A stretch of DNA of 10,933 nucleotides from Chloroflexota bacterium. Its GTDB lineage: Bacteria > Chloroflexota > UBA6077 > JADZDV01. Below, piece after piece: positions 1 through 6,305 of the stretch. The notes below the pieces were generated by a model that worked only from the letters and a program-made list of their open reading frames with translations, did no database searches and had not been told where the DNA came from. The DNA is taken from the NCBI GenBank assembly GCA_020850915.1, contig JADZDV010000190.1, forward strand, positions 1 through 10,933, given 5' to 3'. Within the stretch, counting starts at the first letter, position 1. The number at the start of each line of letters is the position of its first letter. The position numbers and the translations under genes are program-made.

Positions 1-143
1 GCCGGATACTGGCCGTCCCCGATCGGTCGATAGACGTCGGCGCGCAGGACAATGCCGTCGTTCATCGGGATCGGTACGTGGAAGTCGACCGTCATCCCAT
101 CCCGGATCTCGGTTCGCTCGTTGACCTGGACCGTCTGGCTCAC
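1..143 (-). CDS. CocE/NonD-type alpha/beta hydrolase, N-terminus (partial)
   Basis: Only the first 47 codons are in the window; the gene runs off the left edge. The reverse strand reads from a GTG at 143 into the segment VPIPMNDGIVLRADVYRP (residues 23-40), followed by IGDGQYP. This matches the opening of the CocE/NonD family (cocaine esterase, X-Pro dipeptidyl-peptidase S15 domain, alpha-amino-acid ester hydrolase), where a beta strand with 'DGxxLRADVYRP' precedes the alpha/beta-hydrolase core. A GGAG lies 8 bases upstream of the GTG and supports it over the in-frame ATG at 95, which would remove 16 residues. The catalytic Ser, Asp and His lie outside the window, so activity and substrate (ester or amide) cannot be judged. 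No signal peptide is visible, so the protein is probably cytoplasmic. Family call from recognition of the N-terminal motif only. Confidence 0.72.
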   Translation of the reverse strand, partial: MSQTVQVNERTEIRDGMTVDFHVPIPMNDGIVLRADVYRPIGDGQYP

Positions 144-714
144 AGTGACAACTCCAACCCCACCCGACGAGCGGGCAGCTTGCAGGTGGTCCGAGCGGGC
201 GATCCTGGCATGGGAGCGCCGACTGGTGGGTGTCAGGCGCTCGGACGTCGCGTGGAATTGTAGAGTCGTCAGCCTGGACCCGAACAGGCGATCGAGCGCG
301 CGTCTGCCCGGGCCAGCCATCGCAAGCGCCGATGCGCCGCCGTGAATGCCGTCGATGCCAGCCCCGCGGCGGCCGCTCGTCACCGCTTGAAGTCCTCCGG
401 ACGCATTCGAGTGCCAGTCCTCCAGGAGAGCGCATCGTGGGACTGGCGCCGGGATCTGCCGCGCCCATGGCCAGGCGGTGCCTCCATGGCGGAATCGTGA
501 CGAGCAGCAGCCGAATTCGGCAGGTCTCGCCTCCCAGCCGGTACGGGACTTGCGCTCGTCTCGGGCGAATTGGCAGCGCGTCGCCCCGCGCCCGAGCGGT
601 CGCGGCGCACGCTGGTGACTGGCAGTGGTCGTATCTCGTGTTCGGAACCCGCGATGCGCCTGGTCGGAGGAGGGCGTCCGCGTGGTGAGTTCGTATCGGT
701 CGGTGGAGGATCCT
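144..714. other. 571-base gap without a convincing gene
   Basis: Reading frames here (for example 230-688 on +) translate to Arg/Ala/Ser-rich sequence with no recognisable domain and look like GC-driven open frames. A TACAAT on the reverse strand (257-262) could be a -10 box for the hydrolase at 1-143, about 110 bases from its start, but I find no good -35 for it. Towards 660-710 there are two purine-rich Shine-Dalgarno-like runs that belong to the gene starting at 715. I see no RNA gene, terminator or repeat. Confidence 0.5.
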
Positions 715-1536
715 GTGCTTCGTTGGTCTGTCCTCATCATCTCCACCCTGGCGCTCGCCGGCGCCACGGCGTTCGCCGGGCGACCGGCGCCCGCCGAGGC
801 GCAGCCGGCAGGCTGCATCTTCCAGCTCGGCTTCGAGACCCTGCACGACATGATCCCCGACATCGTCGGGGACTGCATCGAGAACGAGTGGCACAACGCC
901 GAGAACGGCGACGGGCTCCAGCGCACCACGCACGGCCTCGAGGTGTGGCGCAAGTCCGACAACTGGACCGCCTTCACCGACGGCTACATGACCTGGGTCA
1001 ACGGCCCCTTCGGCCTTCAGGCGCGTCTGAACACCGAGCGCTTCCCATGGGAAGGTGACGCGGCAGTGCCCGCGCTGCCGAGCAGCGCTCCTTCGAGCGG
1101 CGCTGGCGCGGCCACCGGCGGCGCGGCCGGTGGCGGCACGACGGCCACGTCGACGCCAACCACCAGCGATAATCCGCCCGACCTGGACCTCCACCTCTCG
1201 GATGACACTGTCGATCAGAACGCGACGTTCCAGCTCCGCCTGACGGCGACCGACGACGATGGCGTCGACGCGATGTGGTGGTGGGCGACCAGCACCAGCG
1301 ACCAGAGCCTGCGGGACACCCACACCATCGATTGTCACGGTGCGACCCCTTGTCGCCAGACCTTCAATCTGAGCACGAGCGACACCGGCACCATTACATT
1401 CCACGCCGTGGCGCGTGACATGGCCGGCAACACACGAGACGAAGTCGTTGACGACCTCCGTGTTCGCTCGGCTGCCGCGACCGCCACACCGACCCCGACA
1501 CCCGTGCCGACCGCGACGCCCACCAGGACGCCTTGA
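715..1536 (+). CDS. Secreted protein: Chloroflexota-type domain plus Ig-like domain
   Basis: The 273-residue product has a signal peptide (residues 1 to about 29, hydrophobic core 6-21, AEA before Gln30). A compact Trp-rich domain (about 34-113) follows, with two Cys (34, 54), the stretch HDMIPDIVGDC and the ending RLNTERFPWE. I associate this domain with exported proteins of Chloroflexota; its function is not known to me. A Ser/Ala/Gly/Thr linker (about 114-152) leads to a beta-rich segment with 'TATDDDGVDAMWWWA' and 'FHAVARDMAGNTRDE', which resembles Ig-like or PKD-like extracellular folds. The C-terminus is a Thr/Pro repeat. There is no LPXTG motif or C-terminal membrane helix. Start: GTG at 715 with GGAGG 5 bases upstream. 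GTG at 682, also with a good Shine-Dalgarno, would add 11 residues before the signal peptide and is the main alternative. It ends convergently with the DUF922 gene. Probably an extracellular binding or adhesion protein, by inference only. Confidence 0.72.
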   Translation: MLRWSVLIISTLALAGATAFAGRPAPAEAQPAGCIFQLGFETLHDMIPDIVGDCIENEWHNAENGDGLQRTTHGLEVWRKSDNWTAFTDGYMTWVNGPFGLQARLNTERFPWEGDAAVPALPSSAPSSGAGAATGGAAGGGTTATSTPTTSDNPPDLDLHLSDDTVDQNATFQLRLTATDDDGVDAMWWWATSTSDQSLRDTHTIDCHGATPCRQTFNLSTSDTGTITFHAVARDMAGNTRDEVVDDLRVRSAAATATPTPTPVPTATPTRTP

Positions 1537-1571
1537 CCAGGACGTCCGAAGCGCGCGACGACCGCGTCCCA

Positions 1572-1603
1572 GAACAGCGCCTCCCCCTCCGGAGGCGCTG
1601 TTC
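1572..1603. terminator. Bidirectional hairpin between convergent genes
   Basis: A perfect 13-bp inverted repeat (GAACAGCGCCTCC at 1572-1584, its complement at 1591-1603) with a 6-base loop lies between the tail-to-tail genes ending at 1536 (+) and 1656 (-). It has no T-run, so termination efficiency is uncertain, but its position and perfection fit a terminator shared by both genes. Confidence 0.6.
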
Positions 1604-1655
1604 CGCTGCCCAGCGAGGGTGAGGACCCGGCGTTCCCGGCGCCGCGGGCGCGGGG

Positions 1656-2480
1656 TCAGGGGAAGACAGCCCCCTGCGTTGCGCCGTGTTCGGTGTCCCG
1701 GTCGTACGCCGCCTGGAGATCCGAGTAGCGCGCGACGACCGCGCGGCCGGCCGAGTCGGCGGCGCGGTCGAGGTCGCCACACGACAGGTACATGCCGAGG
1801 CCGCTCAGCGCTTTCAGCAGCTCCGGCCCGGCTTGCAGCGCGATCGTCTCGTGGCCAGCTTCGTGATCCCGCAGTCCGCCAAGGAAGCGATCCCAGCGAT
1901 CAACCAGTCGCCGCGAAGCTGACGAGGGCTCCGTCCAGCGCGGCAGCGTCGTGATGACGCTGAGCTTGACCGTCATCGGTCCAGCAGCGCAGCGGCTGCC
2001 CAGGTCCACGTGCGGAAACGTCCAGGTCGCTCCCCAGTCGACGCTCGCCGACCACTCCTGACCGTCTTCACGCGGGCCGCCGCGGTTCATCCGCTCCAGG
2101 AGCTGCCGCTCGTTGGCACCGGTCACGTCGTAGTACGTCGTCGCGCGGCTGACCTGCACCGTCCCGGCGCCTCCGGCGCCAAACGCGGGCGCCTGGACCG
2201 GGTACGCTGGCCCGCCTCGGTAAGGGGGACCGGTGAGCGTCGTCGAAGTCGTCGCTGGCACGGTCCAGCTCCCCTGTCCGGAAGCATCAACCGTCGCGCC
2301 TGATGACGTAGCGGATTGGTCCTGGTCAGAGCCAGGCTCAGCGCTGGGCGGCGCGTCGCTCCCCGAGGACTGCGCGAGGGCTGGCACCCCCGCGACGCCC
2401 GAGAAGAGCGTGACAACCGCGAAGAGTGAGGACAGGACGAGCCTGGGCTCGAAGCTGCGCACCCGCCGGGACCCTGTCAT
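1656..2480 (-). CDS. DUF922 predicted secreted zinc protease
   Basis: The 274-residue product has a signal peptide (core about 14-32; PALA before Gln37) and a low-complexity Ser/Asp/Gly/Pro-rich spacer to about residue 105. The rest fits the DUF922 family (predicted secreted Zn-dependent protease): TYYDVTG (115-121), NxxGP (132-136), a central LPRW (179-182), the zinc-binding HEAGH (206-210) and a C-terminal YDRDTEHG (259-266). His206 and His210 would bind zinc with Glu207 as general base; His265 in the conserved TxHG is a likely third ligand. Cys164 and Cys234 could form a disulfide outside the cell. Start: ATG at 2480 with GAGG 5 bases upstream. It is divergent from the cupredoxin gene and convergent with the secreted-domain gene. 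Substrate unknown; proteolytic activity is predicted from the motif, not demonstrated for this protein. Confidence 0.85.
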   Translation of the reverse strand: MTGSRRVRSFEPRLVLSSLFAVVTLFSGVAGVPALAQSSGSDAPPSAEPGSDQDQSATSSGATVDASGQGSWTVPATTSTTLTGPPYRGGPAYPVQAPAFGAGGAGTVQVSRATTYYDVTGANERQLLERMNRGGPREDGQEWSASVDWGATWTFPHVDLGSRCAAGPMTVKLSVITTLPRWTEPSSASRRLVDRWDRFLGGLRDHEAGHETIALQAGPELLKALSGLGMYLSCGDLDRAADSAGRAVVARYSDLQAAYDRDTEHGATQGAVFP

Positions 2481-2581
2481 TGGAACCTCAGGCCGTCAGA
2501 CCAGACATCGGCACTCCGGTTCCTACGCGGTCCGCCAGCCATCGTGGCGCACAGTCCCGGGAGTCGGAAGGGCCGTGCGTC

Positions 2582-2646
2582 ATCATACACCGATCCAGGG
2601 GACGACCGTCCAGCGGCCCGTGAGTCAGTTGGTCGCACGCTAGAAT
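2582..2646. promoter_or_regulatory. Divergent promoter region (two -10 candidates)
   Basis: The 205-base gap between divergent starts contains a TATGAT on the reverse strand (2582-2587), facing the DUF922 gene, and a TAGAAT on the forward strand (2641-2646), facing the cupredoxin gene about 40 bases from its start. Both match the sigma-A -10 consensus at 5 of 6 positions, but neither has a good -35 at 16-18 bases, so they are weak or activator-dependent at best. Confidence 0.3.
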
Positions 2647-2685
2647 CGGCTGGAAGCGCCGCCCGCGACGGCCACCGGAGCGAGA

Positions 2686-3318
2686 TTGAAGCACGTGCCC
2701 ATCCCGTCACTGTCTGGAGCCCCGCGTCTGACGCGCCGCCGGCTGCTCCGCCTGGTTGGGATCGCCGCGGCCGCCCTCGCCAGCAGCCTCGCGGCCAGTT
2801 GCATCTCCTACGTGGGCCGCGAGCCCGTCACACCGAGCCCTCCGCCGAAGCCGGTCGTGCCGCCACCGCCCACCAGCGCGAGGCCCTCGCCAGTCGCCGT
2901 GCCCAGCCCCAGCCCGGGCCCCAGCCCTACGCCGATCCCAGGGCCGTCTGGCATCTTCAGCGGCAGCGCCCCGCTCGTCTCGCGACCGTCGCCCGGCGCC
3001 AGCGGCAGCGAGCGGTTCGTAACGATCCGCCTGACGGACACGCTGCTGTTCGTGCCTGGCAATCAGACCGTCCCGGTCGGCACGACGGTCCTCTGGGTGA
3101 ACTCCAGCGCCCAACCCCACACGATTACCGCCGACCGAAGCAAGGCGGCGGACCCGGCCCACGTGGAGCTGCCGCCCGGCGTGGAGCCATTCGACGCCGG
3201 ACAGGTAGCCCCTGGTCAGACGTGGTCCCGTCTGTTCGACGTGCCCGGTCAGTATGCTTATGTCTGCCTCAATCATGAAGCGTTCGGCATGCCCGGCCGA
3301 ATCACGGTCACCGGCTGA
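2686..3318 (+). CDS. Exported type I copper protein (plastocyanin/azurin-like cupredoxin)
   Basis: The 210-residue product starts at TTG 2686 with GGAG 5 bases upstream; no better start keeps the signal. The N-terminus has a Tat-like twin-arginine region (TRRRLLRLVGIAAAAL, residues 16-31) ending in a Cys (LAASC, Cys39) that could be lipidated, although Ala at -3 is a poor lipobox. A Pro/Ser-rich spacer (about 47-105) precedes a cupredoxin domain (about 109-209). All four type I copper ligands are visible: His145 in QPHTIT, then Cys194, His197 and Met202 in YVCLNHEAFGMPG. The C-x2-H-x4-M spacing is the plastocyanin one. It is likely a small extracytoplasmic electron carrier or copper-binding protein tethered to the membrane. 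No partner oxidase or reductase is in the window. It is convergent with the nitrile hydratase operon across a strong hairpin. Confidence 0.88.
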   Translation: MKHVPIPSLSGAPRLTRRRLLRLVGIAAAALASSLAASCISYVGREPVTPSPPPKPVVPPPPTSARPSPVAVPSPSPGPSPTPIPGPSGIFSGSAPLVSRPSPGASGSERFVTIRLTDTLLFVPGNQTVPVGTTVLWVNSSAQPHTITADRSKAADPAHVELPPGVEPFDAGQVAPGQTWSRLFDVPGQYAYVCLNHEAFGMPGRITVTG

Positions 3319-3371
3319 GCGCGGCGACGCCCTGCCGCGGGAGGTGTACCAGGGACCAGGCGTCGCCGCGC
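3319..3371. terminator. Perfect 13-bp convergent hairpin
   Basis: GCGCGGCGACGCC (3319-3331) is exactly complementary to 3359-3371, leaving a 27-base loop with further small pairings (CCCTG 3330-3334 with CAGGG 3350-3354 in an alternative register). It starts immediately after the cupredoxin stop codon and ends 4 bases from the stop of the nitrile hydratase alpha gene, so it can serve both strands. No U-tract is present. Confidence 0.6.
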
Positions 3372-3375
3372 GCAC

Positions 3376-4032
3376 CTATACCCTGACGGCGCTCGGCTCC
3401 AGCGGCTGGGTCACGCCGACCAGACTGTCCCGCGTCACGAGCCTCGCGAGCTCCTCCTCCGACCAGCCCTCCGTCCCCGCCGGGCGGACCGGCAGGACGA
3501 GGTAGCGGAGGTCTGCCGAGCTATCGCAGACCCGGACCTCCACGTCGTCAGGGACGGTCTGGCCAAACTCGGCCACCACCGCCCGCGGCTCCACGACAAC
3601 GCGCCGTCGGTAGTTCAGGCTCTTGTACCAGTCTGGTGGCCGGCCCAGGATCTGGCGCGGATAGCAGGAGCAGAGGGTACAGACCACCACGTGGCGCAGC
3701 TTGTCCGTGTTCTCCAGGATCATGAACTCGTTGATCCCGCTGGCGTCGATCCCCATCTCCAGACAGGCCGTCTTTGAGTCGGTGAGCAGGCGCTGCTTGA
3801 ACGACGGATCGACCCAGGCGCGGGCCACCAGGCGGGCGCCGTTGAGCGGCGAGCGCGCCTCGATATAGTCGATCTCCTGCTGAATGTCCTCCTCGGTCAC
3901 CAGGCCCCGCTCGACGAGCAGCTCGCGGATCGCGTAGATCCGCTTGCCCCAGAACGGGACCACGTTCCTCGGATGCGGGTGGCCGTGCTCGTCGCGGCCC
4001 GTTTCGTGGCCGTTGCCATGCTCCCCACTCAC
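3376..4032 (-). CDS. Cobalt-type nitrile hydratase alpha (or thiocyanate hydrolase gamma) subunit
   Basis: This 218-residue subunit carries the metal centre that hydrates a nitrile to an amide (or hydrolyses thiocyanate in the sister enzyme). The signature VCTLCSC (117-123) places Cys118, Cys121 and Cys123 as ligands with Ser122. Thr119 in place of Ser indicates cobalt rather than iron. In the family the second and third Cys are oxidised to sulfinic and sulfenic acid. Other family blocks: FWGKRIYAIRELL (27-39), LGRPPDWYKS (129-138), VVEPRAVVAEFG (146-157), RVCDSSADLRY (167-177), LPVRPAGTEGW (180-190) and LVTRDSLVGV (198-207). After the centre it reads CYPRQ, where the nitrile hydratases I recall have CYPWP. 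The N-terminus is His-rich (residues 5-20), which is unusual. ATG at 4032 overlaps the upstream stop by 4 bases (ATGA), implying translational coupling. It is the last gene of the operon; no activator gene follows it here. Confidence 0.93.
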   Translation of the reverse strand: MSGEHGNGHETGRDEHGHPHPRNVVPFWGKRIYAIRELLVERGLVTEEDIQQEIDYIEARSPLNGARLVARAWVDPSFKQRLLTDSKTACLEMGIDASGINEFMILENTDKLRHVVVCTLCSCYPRQILGRPPDWYKSLNYRRRVVVEPRAVVAEFGQTVPDDVEVRVCDSSADLRYLVLPVRPAGTEGWSEEELARLVTRDSLVGVTQPLEPSAVRV

Positions 4033-4340
4033 GCCGCCCCTCCTTCGTCCACTGGCTCCAGCCAGCTCTCGAACACATCGACGAACAGCTTGTCACCATG
4101 CGCCGGCGCGCCCGGACCCCAGATCTCCTCCTGACGGAACCCAACCATGTAGAGCGGCGTCTCCGGCAGCCCGCTGCGCGCGTAGGCCAGCTCCTCCGGG
4201 TGGGGGAACGCGCCGTGGTAGTGCTCGATCCAGCCCCGCTTGCCGCGCACATAGAACGGCGTCCGGATGTGCCCCGGCGGATCAGCGAACCTCACGCGCA
4301 CCGCCTCTCCCAGCTTGAAACGCGCCGCCACCGTACTCAT
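4029..4340 (-). CDS. Stand-alone C-terminal half of nitrile hydratase beta subunit
   Basis: The 103-residue product corresponds to the C-terminal, SH3-like beta-barrel domain of nitrile hydratase beta. It contains FKLGEAVRVRF (8-18), PPGHIRTPFYVRGKRGWI (21-38), FPHPEE (45-50), the LYMVGF strand (63-68) and VDVFESWLEP (87-96). Arg26 in GHIR corresponds to the beta Arg (Arg141 in the Rhodococcus iron enzyme) that hydrogen-bonds the oxidised cysteines of the alpha subunit. Full-length beta is usually a little over 200 residues in one chain; here the N-terminal half is a separate upstream gene. Start: ATG at 4340, overlapping the upstream stop in ATGA; an in-frame GTG at 4352 is less likely. Downstream it overlaps the alpha gene by 4 bases. 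Split beta chains are known in thiocyanate hydrolase (ScnA) and some three-subunit nitrile hydratases. This one keeps the nitrile-hydratase-like GHIR motif. Confidence 0.88.
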   Translation of the reverse strand: MSTVAARFKLGEAVRVRFADPPGHIRTPFYVRGKRGWIEHYHGAFPHPEELAYARSGLPETPLYMVGFRQEEIWGPGAPAHGDKLFVDVFESWLEPVDEGGAA

Positions 4341-4645
4341 GGCTCCCCCCACCGCGCCTCGAGGTCGGCCGTCTTCCGATCGATCTCTTCCTTCGTCAGA
4401 TAGCCCTTCTCGATCAGGATCGCCTCGATGCCGTAGATCCAGCGCTCGTAGTAGGTGATGTCCGGATACAGGTCCGGCGGCATGTCCTCCCGTGCGCGCC
4501 GATGCTCGTCGAGGTTCCTGATCCCCCGCGCGTACAGCGCCATCGTGAGACCGTCCGCCAGCACCTCCCAGTCCGCGAGCTGGTGCTCAGAGCGGTCGAT
4601 GGGGCCCGGTCCGGGCCGCCCACCCTGGTCGTGCGCTCTCGCCAT
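4337..4645 (-). CDS. Stand-alone N-terminal half of nitrile hydratase beta subunit
   Basis: The 102-residue product starts with AHDQGGRPGPGPIDRSE, the pattern of the nitrile hydratase beta N-terminus (HDxGGxxGxGP). A Trp-Glu follows (WE, 26-27), then the helical region NLDEHRRAREDM (44-55) and YYERWIYGIEAILIEKGYLT (65-84). The first Arg of DEHRR (residue 49) aligns with the conserved beta Arg56 of the Rhodococcus enzyme, which contacts the modified cysteines. It ends at the point where the C-terminal domain would begin in a normal beta subunit. Start: ATG at 4645 with GGAGGT 9 bases upstream; a TTG at 4678 would add 11 residues but has no Shine-Dalgarno. Nitrile hydratase activator proteins (P14K/NhlE type) also resemble beta N-termini, but the HDxGG start and the adjoining C-terminal-half gene favour a structural subunit. 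First gene of the operon; ATGA overlap with the next. Confidence 0.85.
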   Translation of the reverse strand: MARAHDQGGRPGPGPIDRSEHQLADWEVLADGLTMALYARGIRNLDEHRRAREDMPPDLYPDITYYERWIYGIEAILIEKGYLTKEEIDRKTADLEARWGEP

Positions 4646-4771
4646 CGCCCGTCCACCTCCAACCGACGGCTCGCGCAAGCCGTCGAGATGCCGGTGATCC
4701 TAACAGGGTGAGGATGCGCTCTGGCGGAACTCCGGCCAGCCACGCAGCCGCTCACGGGCCACGCAGCTCCC

Positions 4772-4801
4772 TTGACCGGTCCCTCTGGGCAGGGCTATCG
4801 T
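4772..4801 (+). promoter_or_regulatory. Sigma-A-type promoter for the flavin reductase
   Basis: TTGACC (4772-4777, 5 of 6 to consensus) is followed after 18 bases by TATCGT (4796-4801, 4 of 6). Transcription would start near 4808, giving a leader of about 75 bases before the GTG at 4884. It lies in the gap shared with the divergent nitrile hydratase operon, for which I see no comparably good promoter. Confidence 0.5.
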
Positions 4802-4883
4802 GCCCTCTCCGGGCGCTCGCCGCGACGATCCGGCGCGCGCATCGTCTCCGCGCCCCGGCCACCTTTCCCCTGGAGCCAACATC

Positions 4884-5387
4884 GTGGATCCGAACGCGAG
4901 GAAGACCGCCCTACGGATGATCCCCTACGGCCTGTACATCCTGACCGCCCAGCGCTCGGATGGCGAGGTGACCGCGGCCACCGTGAACTGGGTCACCCAG
5001 GCCTCCTTCGAGCCGCCGCTCGTCGCCGTCGGCGTGAAGACCGACTCGCACGGTTACGGCATCATCAAGGAGACCGGCGCGTTCGCCCTGAACGTTCTGG
5101 GTAAGGGTCAGCAGGGGCTCGCCTTCGCCTTCTTCAAGCCCGCCGAGCGCCAGGGCGACACGATCTCCGGCGAGCCGTTCCACGCCGGCGCAACAGGCGC
5201 CCCGATCCTGGAGAACACCCCGGCCTTCGTGGAGTGTCGCCTGGTGGAGTCGATCGAGCGCGGCGACCACGCCGTCTTCGTGGGTGAGGTCGTGGACGCG
5301 GGCGTCGCCAGCGCGCCGGAGGGCCGTCCGGACGACGCCACCCTCCTGCTGAAGGATCTCGGCGAACGGGTTTTCTACGGCGGCTGA
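4884..5387 (+). CDS. Flavin reductase-like FMN-binding protein
   Basis: The 167-residue product belongs to the flavin reductase-like family (split-barrel FMN-binding fold). Visible blocks: IPYGLYILTA (13-22), ATVNWVTQASFEPPLVAVGV (32-51, the FMN phosphate/isoalloxazine region), GAFALNVLGKGQ (65-76) and, later, ERGDHAVFVGEVVDAG. Members reduce free FMN/FAD with NAD(P)H for a partner oxygenase, or bind FMN for other redox work. No oxygenase partner is in the window. Start: GTG at 4884 with TGGAG 8 bases upstream. Frames opening at 4800 would add a Pro/Arg-rich tail unlike the family, so the shorter form is preferred; its length is normal for the family. It is divergent from the nitrile hydratase operon and convergent with the next gene, 16 bases apart. 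A functional link to nitrile hydratase is possible but not shown. Confidence 0.88.
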   Translation: MDPNARKTALRMIPYGLYILTAQRSDGEVTAATVNWVTQASFEPPLVAVGVKTDSHGYGIIKETGAFALNVLGKGQQGLAFAFFKPAERQGDTISGEPFHAGATGAPILENTPAFVECRLVESIERGDHAVFVGEVVDAGVASAPEGRPDDATLLLKDLGERVFYGG

Positions 5388-5394
5388 GCCGACC

Positions 5395-5412
5395 ACTGGC
5401 GCCCTAGCCAGT
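5395..5412. terminator. Short hairpin at the convergent junction
   Basis: ACTGGC (5395-5400) pairs with GCCAGT (5407-5412) around a 6-base loop. It sits in the 16-base gap between the flavin reductase stop and the end of the reverse-strand gene, overlapping that gene's stop codon. The 6-bp stem has no U-tract, so it is a weak candidate. Confidence 0.3.
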
Positions 5413-5967
5413 CTGCTTCGGTGCCCGCTCCTGGAACGCGCGGTCGAGCAGCCTGTCGATCCGCGCCTGCAAGGTCTGCAGCCGTGTCTTCTCCTGGTCC
5501 GCCGTCAACCGGCCCTTCTGCACCAGCCGGTCCAGGTGTGCCTGCCTGGCGGAGAGGATGGCCGACCGGATCGCCTCGCGGCTCTTGCCGTTCTCCGCGC
5601 CGATCTGCGCGATCGTCTTGCCCTGCTGCAAGCCCTTCACGATGGTGTCGGCCGACGTGCCGAGAATCGGCGCCAGCCGGTCCGCGTGGGTTGCCAGCCG
5701 TGCCTGGAACATCGCGTCGCGAAGCTTGTCCTGGGAAATGCCGAGCGCCGTGGAGAGATGCCCCAGGAAGCCCTGCTGACCCGCGCGCTGTCCGCGCTTC
5801 TCCCCTGCGCCCTGCTGCTTCGCTGAAGGCGTCGGCGTCGCCGCGGCAGTCGCGCTGGTTGCCTGTGCCGCGACCTGCCGCGACTGCATAAGAAAGGGAG
5901 CGGCTCCGCCGCTGACAACGAGCACCGCGCCCAGAACGGCCGCTGTCTTACTACGCCACGATTTCAT
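5404..5967 (-). CDS. Small exported helical protein of unknown function
   Basis: The 187-residue product has a Lys/Arg n-region (MKSWRSK), a hydrophobic core (about 9-27) and AQA before Thr37, a typical Sec signal. A Thr/Pro/Ala and Lys/Gln-rich spacer (37-65) precedes a helical domain (about 67-178). The domain contains 'LSTALGISQDKLRDAM' (71-86), 'GLQQGKTIAQIGAENGKSREAI' in two overlapping pieces (112-133), and a final amphipathic helix 'KTRLQTLQARIDRLLDRAF' (160-178). The pattern 'GISxDKL ... GKTIAQIGxxxGKS ... GRLTADQ' resembles small secreted proteins of Gram-positives and Chloroflexota that repeat a short helix-turn-helix unit; I know no function for them. Start: ATG at 5967 with GGTGG 7 bases upstream. 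The frame opens at 6036, but that start would bury the signal peptide behind 23 polar residues. Confidence 0.72.
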   Translation of the reverse strand: MKSWRSKTAAVLGAVLVVSGGAAPFLMQSRQVAAQATSATAAATPTPSAKQQGAGEKRGQRAGQQGFLGHLSTALGISQDKLRDAMFQARLATHADRLAPILGTSADTIVKGLQQGKTIAQIGAENGKSREAIRSAILSARQAHLDRLVQKGRLTADQEKTRLQTLQARIDRLLDRAFQERAPKQTG

Positions 5968-6026
5968 TGACGGACCACCGATCTCCGAACCTGCCGAATT
6001 GAGCGCTCCCCGTTCGAGGGCCTCTT

Positions 6027-6048
6027 CAGAGAGCATACGAGCCCTCTG
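6027..6048. repeat. Imperfect inverted repeat, operator-like
   Basis: CAGAGAGC (6027-6034) pairs with GCCCTCTG (6041-6048) at 7 of 8 positions around a 6-base centre. It lies about 60 bases upstream of the exported-protein start (5967, reverse strand), where an operator could sit. No regulator is identified. Confidence 0.3.
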
Positions 6049-6305
6049 TAAAACAACTGCTAAACGCCGGTCAGATTCTCATAAGACTCCCACCTTCGGC
6101 AATCGTTAGAGAGCACCCGTTGTGCTGGCCCATCGCCCACTCTATCGCTCTCGAAGCTGTTCATCCTGCCCGCCGACGCCCGGCCGCTCAGCCGCTACGC
6201 CCCCAAGCTCCCTCTGGCCTGCGCGCTGATCGCCCGCGCATTCGGCAGCTCGCCCACGGGCGCCAGATGGCGGCGCCGTCAGACCGCGCCATTCCCGCTT
6301 TACCA

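Noticed and set aside
230..688. 152-residue open frame in the left gap
   Set aside because: Composition is Arg/Ser/Ala with no recognisable motif, no good Shine-Dalgarno and no homology I can recall.
3254..3505. Short forward frame overlapping the convergent junction
   Set aside because: It overlaps the end of the cupredoxin gene and the alpha subunit in the wrong frame and includes the terminator hairpin.
4337..4645. Nitrile hydratase activator (P14K/NhlE type)
   Set aside because: The HDxGG...GPGP start and the conserved Arg match the structural beta N-terminus, and the C-terminal half next to it would otherwise lack a partner. It is kept only as an alternative.
4029..4645. Frameshifted, broken beta-subunit gene
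   Set aside because: Each half has its own start, the junction is a neat ATGA overlap like the next one, and split beta subunits are known in the family.
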